Of a DNA stretch of 5,162 nucleotides, positions 1 to 5,162 are shown piece after piece; position 1 is the stretch's first letter; each line of letters begins with the position of its first letter. The position numbers and the translations under genes are program-made. Source of the DNA: Candidatus Dadabacteria bacterium RIFCSPHIGHO2_12_FULL_53_21 (GTDB lineage: Bacteria; Desulfobacterota_D; UBA1144; Nemesobacterales; UBA2774); contig MFCJ01000069.1 in assembly GCA_001775255.1 (NCBI GenBank), positions 23,402 to 28,563 of the forward strand, in the 5' to 3' direction. Below the pieces are notes generated by a model, which was given only the letters and a program-made list of their open reading frames with translations, had not been told where the DNA came from and searched no databases.

Positions 1-323
1 GTTCAGGCAGCGGGTCCTCCGTGAATCCAGTGTTATTAAATTTATACAAAGATAAAGTCCATCAGAGGATAAGCAGGAACTGGAGGATTCCGCCGGGCGT
101 GCCGACCGACGGCAACCTTGTGACGATGATATTATTTAAGGTCGACCAGAGCGGAAGGGTGTTCGACGTGAGGGTGAATCAGTCTTCTGGTAACGCCGCG
201 TTTGACGAATATAGCGTGAGCGCAGTATATAAGTCCGCCCCCCTTCCCCCGCCGCCATCCGAGTTCGCCGAGGAGGCGAAGACAAGCGGAGTGCTCGTCC
301 CGTTCAAGAACAAGACCTACTGA
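1..323 (+). CDS. TolA/TonB-like protein, C-terminal domain (5' end outside window)
   Basis: This is the last ~106 codons of a gene whose reading frame is open to the left edge (first full codon at base 3) and ends at TGA 321-323. The visible protein matches the TonB/TolA C-terminal fold: an opening helix with the Tyr-Lys-Asp...Ile...Trp-x-Ile-Pro pattern, a strand reading V-T-M-I-L-F-K-V-D, the G-R-V-F-D-V-R-V strand, an N-Q-S-S-G-N-A-A-F-D turn, a helix ending in A-P-L-P-P-P-P, and a final strand. In TolA this periplasmic domain contacts TolB/Pal and links the inner membrane to the outer membrane. In TonB it contacts the plug of outer-membrane receptors. The short Ser/Gly stretch just before it looks like the end of a linker. 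A GTG at 21 could be mistaken for a start, but a protein of this kind needs an N-terminal membrane anchor, so that GTG is most likely an internal valine. TolA is favoured over TonB by the helix and proline pattern, but not proven. Confidence 0.8.
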   Translation, partial: SGSGSSVNPVLLNLYKDKVHQRISRNWRIPPGVPTDGNLVTMILFKVDQSGRVFDVRVNQSSGNAAFDEYSVSAVYKSAPLPPPPSEFAEEAKTSGVLVPFKNKTY

Positions 324-373
324 CACGGGGTGAAGCCGTCTCAGCCGCAAAAATATGTTTTAGACTTACGTTT

Positions 374-378
374 GGGAG
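374..378 (+). promoter_or_regulatory. Ribosome binding site supporting the TTG start
   Basis: GGGAG lies 7 bases before the TTG at 386. It decides the start of the phosphatase gene: no ATG or GTG occurs in frame between the preceding gene's stop and this TTG, and the next in-frame methionine (residue 82) lies after the catalytic motif. Confidence 0.7.
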
Positions 379-385
379 TCCGACA

Positions 386-1012
386 TTGAACCTTATCCTC
401 ATACGTCATGGCGAAACCGATTGGAACAGGACCGGAAGGTGTCAGGGTGTGGCGGATATCGACCTCAACGACACCGGGCGGAGGCAGATAGAGGAGCTCG
501 CCCATTCGTTAAGAGACGCCGATATAAGGGCCGTATATTCGAGCGACCTCCTGAGGGCATTCCGCACGGCCAGGCAGATAGCGTCACATCACGACCTCGA
601 TGTCAATATAGATAAGGACCTGAGAGAAATGGATCAGGGGGACCTCGAAGGACTCCTCTTTGAAGAGATCAGAGACAGGTACGCGGACGTCTTGAAGGAA
701 TGGAGAGAGAGTCCGGAAACCCTCATGCTCCCGGGAGGGGAATCGCTCCTGCAGGTACAGGAGAGGGCGTGGAACGTATTTGAAAGGATCAACAGGCTCC
801 ACGCGGGCGAGACGGTAGTTGCCGTCAGTCATAACCTCACGATCACTGCTCTCCTCTGCAAGATTACCGGGGTCGGTCTCAGGGGCTTCCGTAATTTCAA
901 TCTCCGGGCCGCCTCGAAGAATTTGATTGTTTCCGTGAACGGGAATGTAGAGGTAAGGCTGCTGAACGATGTCTCCCATCTATCCCCGGCCGAGCTGCTC
1001 CCTCAGTTCTAA
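386..1012 (+). CDS. Histidine phosphatase family protein (phosphoglycerate mutase-like)
   Basis: A 208-residue member of the histidine phosphatase (branch 1) superfamily, cytoplasmic, with no signal peptide or membrane segment. The signature R-H-G-E-T-D-W-N sits at residues 7-14, with His8 as the expected phospho-acceptor. The S-S-D-L-L-R-A...T-A block at 52-62 supplies the second phosphate-binding Arg57. Glu81 in L-R-E-M-D-Q-G-D-L-E-G is the usual acid residue. P-G-G-E-S is at 116-120. The second catalytic histidine is His149 in V-A-V-S-H-N. All core residues are present, so the enzyme should be active. The length fits small members such as alpha-ribazole phosphatase (CobC), GpmB and PhoE-like broad phosphatases. 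The sequence alone does not separate these, and no cobalamin genes are nearby to argue for CobC. The start is TTG, placed exactly where the family begins (short beta strand then RHGE). It lies 62 bp after the TolA-like gene and may be co-transcribed with it. Confidence 0.92.
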   Translation: MNLILIRHGETDWNRTGRCQGVADIDLNDTGRRQIEELAHSLRDADIRAVYSSDLLRAFRTARQIASHHDLDVNIDKDLREMDQGDLEGLLFEEIRDRYADVLKEWRESPETLMLPGGESLLQVQERAWNVFERINRLHAGETVVAVSHNLTITALLCKITGVGLRGFRNFNLRAASKNLIVSVNGNVEVRLLNDVSHLSPAELLPQF

Positions 1013-1026
1013 TCGCCGCGGTCTTT

Positions 1027-1062
1027 TGCCCGGGCACGCGTTCGGGCATACGGGGTTTTCTT
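1027..1062 (+). terminator. Possible weak rho-independent terminator after the phosphatase gene
   Basis: TGCCCG (1027-1032) and CGGGCA (1043-1048) form a 6-bp inverted repeat with a 10-base loop. It is followed, after 7 bases, by TTTTCTT (1056-1062). The position between two genes and just ahead of a candidate promoter fits a transcription boundary. The stem is short and the T-run is displaced from it, so termination is uncertain. TGCCCGGGCA at 1027-1036 is also a palindrome by itself and could instead be a protein-binding site. Confidence 0.3.
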
Positions 1063-1089
1063 GTAACTCCCCGCGATATATGGTGTAAT
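1061..1089 (+). promoter_or_regulatory. Candidate sigma-70 promoter for argS (extended -10)
   Basis: The -35 element is TTGTAA at 1061-1066 (4 of 6 to TTGACA). The spacer is 17 bases. The -10 element is TGTAAT at 1084-1089 (5 of 6 to TATAAT), preceded by TG plus one base at 1081-1083, which makes an extended -10. Transcription would be expected to begin around 1095-1098, only some 6-9 bases before the argS ATG. This agrees with the absence of any Shine-Dalgarno sequence before argS. It probably drives argS and the two SPOR genes behind it. Confidence 0.5.
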
Positions 1090-1103
1090 TTCCTCATAAC
1101 GAT

Positions 1104-2771
1104 ATGAAAGAAGATATAGAGAGAGTAGTTTTACAGTCGGTCGAGAGCATAGGAAAGAAAATCAACATGACCGACCTCCCTGTCGAGGTCGAGGTCGGCA
1201 TCCCGAAACGGAAAGAATTCGGCGATTTTTCGATAAATACGGCCATGATCCTCGCCAAAAAAATGGGTAAGAACCCGCGGCAGGTAGCGGAGCTTATTAT
1301 CGAAAACCTCCCCGGCGAGAAAGACACCCTCTTCAGAAAGGTCGAGATCGCGGGGGCCGGCTTCATTAACTTCTTCGTAAGGGAAGAAGCTATTGTCAGG
1401 AAGCTCGCTGAGATAACGAGGCTCGGTGAGGAGTTCGGCGCCCGAGGACTCGGAAACGGTCTCAGCGTCCTCGTCGAATTCGTAAGCGCAAACCCCACCG
1501 GTTACCTCCACATGGGACACGCGAGGAACGCGGTCGTGGGTGATACGGTTGCGAACATACTCTCGGCGTCGGGCTACAAGGTCACACGGGAATTCTATAT
1601 AAACGATGCGGGGAGACAGATGGAGCTCCTCGGAGAATCCGTATTCGCGAGGTACAGGGAGCTCTTCGGAGAGGCCGCGGAAATACCCGAAGACGGATAC
1701 AAGGGCGATTATGTAAAGGAAATAGCGTCTGAAATCAGGGGGCTCAAAGGCGATTCCCTGCTCCGTGGAGAGAGAAACGAAGCCTTGGCCTTCTCGAGAG
1801 AATTCGCACGGGAGAAGCTGCTCGGTTTCATAAGGAAGGACCTCGAGGAGATAGGCATACATTTCGATGTGTGGTACAGCGAAACGGAAAATATCCACGG
1901 GTCGGGCGACGACGGGAAGCTCGGCGAAATCAAAAAACGTCTTACTGAAAAAGGAGCGCTCGAGGAAAAGGAAGGCGCCCTCTGGTTCGCCGGGACCAGA
2001 TACGGGGATACGCAGGACTGGGTGCTGGTGAAGAGCGACGGAAGCCCCACGTACTTCCTCTCGGACATAGCGTACCATGCCGACAAGCTTGAGAGGGGTT
2101 TTGAAAGTCTCATCAACGTCTGGGGGGCTGACCATCACGGCCATGTCTCCAGGCTGAAAGCCGCGCTCAGGGCTCTCGGATTCGACGATTCGAGGTTCAA
2201 CGTCGTCCTCATCCAGTTCGTCCGTCTCATGAGGAAAGGCGAAGAGGTCTCGATGTCGAAGAGGTCAGGCAGCTATGTCACGATGCGCGACGTGGTGAAT
2301 GAAGTCGGAGCCGACGTCATGCGTTTCTTCCTCCTCATGCGGAGCTCCGAGAGTCACCTCGACTTCGACCTCGACCTGGCCAGGAAGGAATCGAGCGAGA
2401 ACCCCGTCTATTATATCCAGTACGCTTATGCTCGTATCAAGAGCCTGTTCAGAAAGGCCGGGGAAGAGGGCGCTCCGGAATCCGATTCCTCGCTTCACCT
2501 GCTTTCTCAGCCCGAAGAGGTGGATCTCGTCAAGAAGCTGCTGCTCTATCCCGATATCGTGGAGGATTCCGCCGAGTTGCTGGCTCCGCACAAGATCGCT
2601 TACTACCTCCTGGAGGTAGCCTCCGACTTCCATACTTACTATAATAAATCCAGGATCGTCGTCGACGACCTCGCGTTGAGCGGTGCAAGGCTTTATCTCG
2701 TGAGGTGCGTGCAGACGGTCCTCAGCAACGGACTGAAACTGCTGGGGATATCAGCGCCGGAGAGGATGTGA
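1104..2771 (+). CDS. argS: Arginyl-tRNA synthetase
   Basis: Class Ia aminoacyl-tRNA synthetase that charges tRNA-Arg with arginine using ATP, in the cytoplasm. The 555-residue length is close to the family's usual ~550-590. In order: the N-terminal additional domain (Add-1, about residues 1-110), which contacts the tRNA elbow. Then the catalytic Rossmann fold, opening with V-S-A-N-P-T-G and the HIGH-type motif H-M-G-H at 136-139. Then the W-V-L-V-K-S-D-G-S-P-T-Y-F-L-S-D-I-A-Y-H block and the W-G-A-D-H-H-G-H block. The KMSKS-type loop is M-S-K-R-S-G at 384-389, followed by V-T-M-R-D-V-V-N-E-V-G. Last is a helical DALR anticodon-binding domain from about 435, ending in the typical Glu-Arg-Met C-terminus. 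The lysine variant of the KMSKS loop is normal for many ArgS. The ATG start fits the family N-terminus although no ribosome binding site precedes it. It lies 3 bp before the next gene, whose ribosome binding site overlaps its last codons. Confidence 0.98.
   Translation: MKEDIERVVLQSVESIGKKINMTDLPVEVEVGIPKRKEFGDFSINTAMILAKKMGKNPRQVAELIIENLPGEKDTLFRKVEIAGAGFINFFVREEAIVRKLAEITRLGEEFGARGLGNGLSVLVEFVSANPTGYLHMGHARNAVVGDTVANILSASGYKVTREFYINDAGRQMELLGESVFARYRELFGEAAEIPEDGYKGDYVKEIASEIRGLKGDSLLRGERNEALAFSREFAREKLLGFIRKDLEEIGIHFDVWYSETENIHGSGDDGKLGEIKKRLTEKGALEEKEGALWFAGTRYGDTQDWVLVKSDGSPTYFLSDIAYHADKLERGFESLINVWGADHHGHVSRLKAALRALGFDDSRFNVVLIQFVRLMRKGEEVSMSKRSGSYVTMRDVVNEVGADVMRFFLLMRSSESHLDFDLDLARKESSENPVYYIQYAYARIKSLFRKAGEEGAPESDSSLHLLSQPEEVDLVKKLLLYPDIVEDSAELLAPHKIAYYLLEVASDFHTYYNKSRIVVDDLALSGARLYLVRCVQTVLSNGLKLLGISAPERM
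1171..1198 (+). repeat. Inverted repeat inside the 5' part of argS, with alternative pairing
   Basis: CCGACCTC (1171-1178) pairs perfectly with GAGGTCGG (1191-1198) as an 8-bp stem with a 12-base loop. Because GAGGTC is repeated in tandem, CGACCTC (1172-1178) can also pair with GAGGTCG (1185-1191) with a 6-base loop. The repeat encodes alternating Val-Glu residues of a beta strand, so the pattern may be only a coding consequence. Confidence 0.45.
2759..2766 (+). promoter_or_regulatory. Ribosome binding site inside the end of argS
   Basis: GGAGAGGA lies within the last argS codons, 8 bases before the ATG at 2775. Ribosomes finishing argS pass over it, which suggests translational coupling of argS and the first SPOR gene. 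Confidence 0.7.
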
Positions 2772-2774
2772 CAT

Positions 2775-3518
2775 ATGCGGAGGGATAGTTCTTCGGGAGG
2801 CGGCAGGGTATTTTCGTTCCTGTTCGCGTTTACGGTGCTGTTCGTGGTCGTTTTCGGCCTCGGCGTGTTCGTCGGCAAAAGGCTTAGCCAGCAGGAGCTC
2901 AAGATAACTAAAAGATTCGACGAAGCGCCGCCCGTGCCGTCCACGGCCCCGGTCGAGGAGCCTCCGGAGGCCGAGTATGAGCAAGCAGTCGAGAGCCCTT
3001 TTCCGGGCACTGAGGAAGCGGCGATAGAGAGCCCGCCCCCTGCTGTCCCCCCCGCAGAAGATGAAAAGAAGAGCGTCGAGAAAGAAGCGGACGCCGTGAA
3101 AGAAATAAATCAGGCAAAGACCCCCGAAAGCACCGAATCTCCGGCTCCTGTCAAGCCCGACGAACGATTGGCCGAGATCACCCGTGAAATAGAACGCGAG
3201 CTGGATAAAAAAACGACCGGGAAAAAGAAAGAGACGGAGACCGCCAAATCGACTTTACCCCAGGTCGATCCGGACGGCGTATATACGGTCCAGATAGGGT
3301 CTTTTCAGGATCAGAAGCAGGCGAACAGCCTTGCGAGCGCCCTCCAGTCGAAGGGGTACCCGGTGTTTATAAAATCCATGAAGTCGCCCGATAATAAGAA
3401 CTGGTACAGGGTCAGGGTAGGGACCTTCGGCAATATCGAAGCCGCCAAAGCCTACGGAGAATCGCTCAAAAATTCGGAGCCTAGCGTGAAATTGGTTTTT
3501 ATTACTGTTAATAACTAA
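2775..3518 (+). CDS. SPOR-domain inner-membrane protein, FtsN/DedD-like architecture
   Basis: A 247-residue bitopic membrane protein. A short N-terminus (Arg2, Arg3, Arg11) precedes one hydrophobic helix at about residues 12-34, rich in Phe/Val with Gly28, Gly30 and Gly34, followed by Lys-Arg. The positive-inside rule is not decisive here, but SPOR proteins of this form have a cytoplasmic N-terminus and a periplasmic body. Residues ~38-165 are a low-complexity Pro/Glu/Ala/Lys linker, probably disordered and long enough to reach peptidoglycan. Residues ~169-247 form a SPOR domain: Y-T-V-Q-I-G-S-F, the A...L...L...K-G-Y helix, W-Y-R-V-R-V-G-T-F and the final A-x-x-Y-G-E-S-L-K helix. SPOR domains bind glycan strands stripped of stem peptides at the division site. 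FtsN itself cannot be claimed, since its essential periplasmic helices are not recognisable. It is the second gene of the argS unit and a paralogue of the gene after it. Confidence 0.93.
   Translation: MRRDSSSGGGRVFSFLFAFTVLFVVVFGLGVFVGKRLSQQELKITKRFDEAPPVPSTAPVEEPPEAEYEQAVESPFPGTEEAAIESPPPAVPPAEDEKKSVEKEADAVKEINQAKTPESTESPAPVKPDERLAEITREIERELDKKTTGKKKETETAKSTLPQVDPDGVYTVQIGSFQDQKQANSLASALQSKGYPVFIKSMKSPDNKNWYRVRVGTFGNIEAAKAYGESLKNSEPSVKLVFITVNN
3402..3421 (+). repeat. 20-bp direct repeat, copy 1 (SPOR core)
   Basis: Twenty bases encoding W-Y-R-V-R-V-G are identical to bases 5002-5021 in the next SPOR gene. The codons match even though the flanking sequence has diverged. Confidence 0.85.
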
Positions 3519-3525
3519 CGCCGCT

Positions 3526-5118
3526 ATGAACAAGTCCCTACCGGGAATAAAGGTCGCGATGACAGGACACACACCAGGCCGGTTCATAAACCTTTTAGCT
3601 CCCCTGCTCGTCTATCTCGTCCTCGTCCATACCGCTCCGTCATTCGCTCAAGATGCGGCGAAGGGCCTGCACATAGTCGAATTAAAATCGAAGGCGGGGC
3701 TCGTAAAGGTATTCCTTCCGGACGATATAGCCGCCGGCGACACCGTTTCGGCCTCGATAGCGCTTTACCCCGGAGGGGTCACTCGTGAGGTTATGAACGG
3801 CAACCTCGGGGTACTGAGCGGCTACATTATCGAAACGAGCTTTTTCAAGGTATCCGCCGGTCAAAAATCTATAAAAATTACCGTCCCGAGGAATGCGGCC
3901 GGGACCGAGATGAGGTTCACACTCAGGGATGCCTCTATGAAAACCCTCGACAGCGCATCTGTGCCCATAAGCCTGTCGTCTTCCGGGCACGGGAATCAGG
4001 AGTCGCCGACACCCTATGATTACCAGTGCCCGCTCGTGGGCCAGGCGGGAAGGATTGTTGAAATAAAAGGCCCCTTCGACGGGGATTTCGCGACGACTGA
4101 TTTTAAGATCGGGAGTAAAAAGGCGAACGTCATCGCCGAGTCCCCGAGGAAACTCGTTTTTGAGAGTCCCTCTGATGTAATAGGCTCTGTTGAGATTGTA
4201 CTCGTCGAGCGGAATGTGGAGGTAAGAAGACCTTTCACCTGCCTTCAGGTCTTGAAGATAGGCGAGGGGGACGCGGTCCGTGTCGGGAGCGTTTCCGGTA
4301 AGGCTCCCCCGACCAGCCCGACGGATTCGGCCGAGAAGAATGTGCGGTCACCCGGGCCGGGAATTACAGAAAGGGAGCTCCCCCCCGCCACTCAGTCTCT
4401 CGAATTCAGGAGCATTAAAGCTGAGGAAAATCTGCCCCCTGCGGAACGCCCGGCGGAGCCGCAGGCTGAAGCCTCGGTCCCGGGCCGGAGCGACGAAGAG
4501 ATCAGGATAATACTGGCAAGCCAGATGGAATCCCGGGTCTCTCTCGAGGGCTCGATAAACGTAGCCCCCGCTTCAGCCGAATCGAATGCCCCGGTCGTGG
4601 AGCAGGAAAGCACCCCGCCTGAGAGAACCGGCGAATATCTGGAAGAAACTACGATCGAAATAGGGTCGGAAAAAATCGCGGAACAAGAATCTCCGACCCT
4701 CCCCGCTCCCGGAAATGGTGATGAAAACGTCCCCGGCGTCCTGCCGGGAGGCTCGACGGCGGCAGTGCTCGAAGGTCAGCTCCTGGCCTCATTCACCGGC
4801 GGCTCGTCAAACGACGGGGTCTCGGACGCCGTAAATGATACGGGTGTGCGGCGTCCTGCCGGGTCTCTACCCGGCGGGAAGTTCACTGTACAGGTGGCAT
4901 CCTACAGGGAAAAGGGGGATGCCCGGGAATTGGCGGACAGGCTCACGCGAAAGGGTTATCAGGCTTTCGTGGCCGAGGCCGAGGTTCCGGGAAAGGGCAC
5001 GTGGTACAGGGTCAGGGTAGGCCGGTTCGGAACGAGGAAGGAAGCGGCCTCGTTCGGAGAAAGCTTAAAAAGAAAGGAGAGAAGTATAAAGACCGTTTAC
5101 GTCGCCGAGGACGATTGA
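3526..5118 (+). CDS. Secreted/periplasmic SPOR-domain protein with an uncharacterised beta-rich N-terminal region
   Basis: I do not recognise the protein as a whole. With the ATG at 3526 it has 530 residues. A hydrophobic stretch (about 21-35) ends in a signal-peptidase-I-like site, S-F-A before Q42, so export is likely. No lipobox cysteine is present. Residues ~46-152 are beta-strand-like, without a family I can name. Residues 168-242 resemble an IPT/TIG immunoglobulin-like fold (G-R-I-V-E-I-K-G-P-F, then A-N-V-I-A-E-S-P, L-V-F, and G-S-V-E-I-V-L). They are framed by Cys168 and Cys239, the only cysteines in the protein, which may form a disulfide. Residues ~255-448 are a Pro/Glu/Ser/Gly-rich, presumably disordered linker. 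Residues ~452-530 are a SPOR domain, the likely peptidoglycan-binding part. An ATG at 3559 (Met12) has a better ribosome binding site and gives a more usual signal-peptide length, so it may be the true start. Spacing of 7 bp to the upstream SPOR gene suggests one operon. Confidence 0.9.
   Translation: MNKSLPGIKVAMTGHTPGRFINLLAPLLVYLVLVHTAPSFAQDAAKGLHIVELKSKAGLVKVFLPDDIAAGDTVSASIALYPGGVTREVMNGNLGVLSGYIIETSFFKVSAGQKSIKITVPRNAAGTEMRFTLRDASMKTLDSASVPISLSSSGHGNQESPTPYDYQCPLVGQAGRIVEIKGPFDGDFATTDFKIGSKKANVIAESPRKLVFESPSDVIGSVEIVLVERNVEVRRPFTCLQVLKIGEGDAVRVGSVSGKAPPTSPTDSAEKNVRSPGPGITERELPPATQSLEFRSIKAEENLPPAERPAEPQAEASVPGRSDEEIRIILASQMESRVSLEGSINVAPASAESNAPVVEQESTPPERTGEYLEETTIEIGSEKIAEQESPTLPAPGNGDENVPGVLPGGSTAAVLEGQLLASFTGGSSNDGVSDAVNDTGVRRPAGSLPGGKFTVQVASYREKGDARELADRLTRKGYQAFVAEAEVPGKGTWYRVRVGRFGTRKEAASFGESLKRKERSIKTVYVAEDD
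3549..3553 (+). promoter_or_regulatory. Possible ribosome binding site for an alternative start at 3559
   Basis: AAAGG lies 5 bases before the in-frame ATG at 3559. The ATG at 3526 has no purine-rich site in the 20 bases before it. Starting at 3559 removes 11 residues and leaves a signal peptide of about 30 residues. Confidence 0.45.
5002..5021 (+). repeat. 20-bp direct repeat, copy 2 (SPOR core)
   Basis: Identical to bases 3402-3421. It encodes the same W-Y-R-V-R-V-G core of the second SPOR domain. Confidence 0.85.
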
Positions 5119-5162
5119 TTCCGGGTTTTCAAATGCCTGACGGGGGACTTTCCTTTCGGACA

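Noticed and set aside
21..23. GTG as the start of a complete 100-residue protein
   Set aside because: The frame stays open to the window edge. The TolA/TonB C-terminal domain needs an upstream anchor and linker, so this is an internal codon.
324..385. Terminator or promoter between the TolA-like and phosphatase genes
   Set aside because: Only a 4-bp stem (ACGG/CCGT near 324-340) without a T-run, and no convincing -35/-10 pair.
584..979. Minus-strand open frame inside the phosphatase gene
   Set aside because: It overlaps a gene with all catalytic motifs intact and shows no protein-family features of its own.
1131..2144. Long open frame (337 codons) on the minus strand inside argS
   Set aside because: It lies wholly within a certain argS gene. 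Its composition is what the reverse strand of this codon usage gives, and it shows no recognisable domain.
2299..2619. Plus-strand open frame in another frame within argS
   Set aside because: Ser/Arg/Thr-rich shadow translation of the argS catalytic and anticodon-binding regions, with no motif.
3000..3260. Possible coiled coil or collagen-like repeat in the linker of the first SPOR protein
   Set aside because: The stretch is rich in Pro, Glu, Ala and Lys but has no heptad or regular repeat. It is better described as a disordered linker.
5119..5162. Terminator after the last gene
   Set aside because: No stem of useful length followed by a T-run is visible in the 44 bases before the window ends.

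Overview
The window reads as ordinary chromosomal DNA from a Gram-negative (diderm) bacterium. All five genes lie on the + strand. The evidence for an outer membrane is a TolA/TonB-type C-terminal domain and two SPOR-domain envelope proteins, one membrane-anchored and one with a signal peptide. Codon use is GC-rich but with many AGG (Arg) and ATA (Ile) codons. This style, with argS followed directly by a SPOR-domain gene, resembles deltaproteobacterial/Desulfobacterota-like or related candidate phyla. That placement is an inference and not firm. No mobile element, CRISPR array, tRNA or rRNA is visible.

Layout: (1) 1-323, the 3' end of a TolA/TonB-like gene that begins outside the window. (2) 386-1012, a histidine-phosphatase (phosphoglycerate mutase-like) gene starting at TTG with a good ribosome binding site. 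(3) 1013-1103, a 91-bp intergenic stretch with a weak terminator-like inverted repeat followed by a good candidate sigma-70 promoter (extended -10) very close to argS. (4) 1104-2771, complete argS, arginyl-tRNA synthetase. (5) 2775-3518, a FtsN/DedD-like protein with one membrane helix, a low-complexity linker and a SPOR domain, 3 bp after argS. (6) 3526-5118, a second SPOR protein with a signal peptide, an unrecognised beta-rich N-terminal part, an IPT/TIG-like segment framed by the only two cysteines, a long disordered linker and a C-terminal SPOR domain. (7) 5119-5162, a short tail with nothing recognisable.

The last three genes look like one transcription unit (gaps of 3 and 7 bp) driven from the promoter before argS. 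The TolA-like domain (Tol-Pal type envelope constriction) and the two SPOR proteins (binding of denuded septal glycan) point to cell-envelope or division work. argS and the phosphatase are housekeeping genes that happen to sit with them. The most interesting items are the tandem SPOR paralogues, the uncharacterised secreted member of that pair, and the apparent very short leader of argS. I found no convincing new defence or mobile system.
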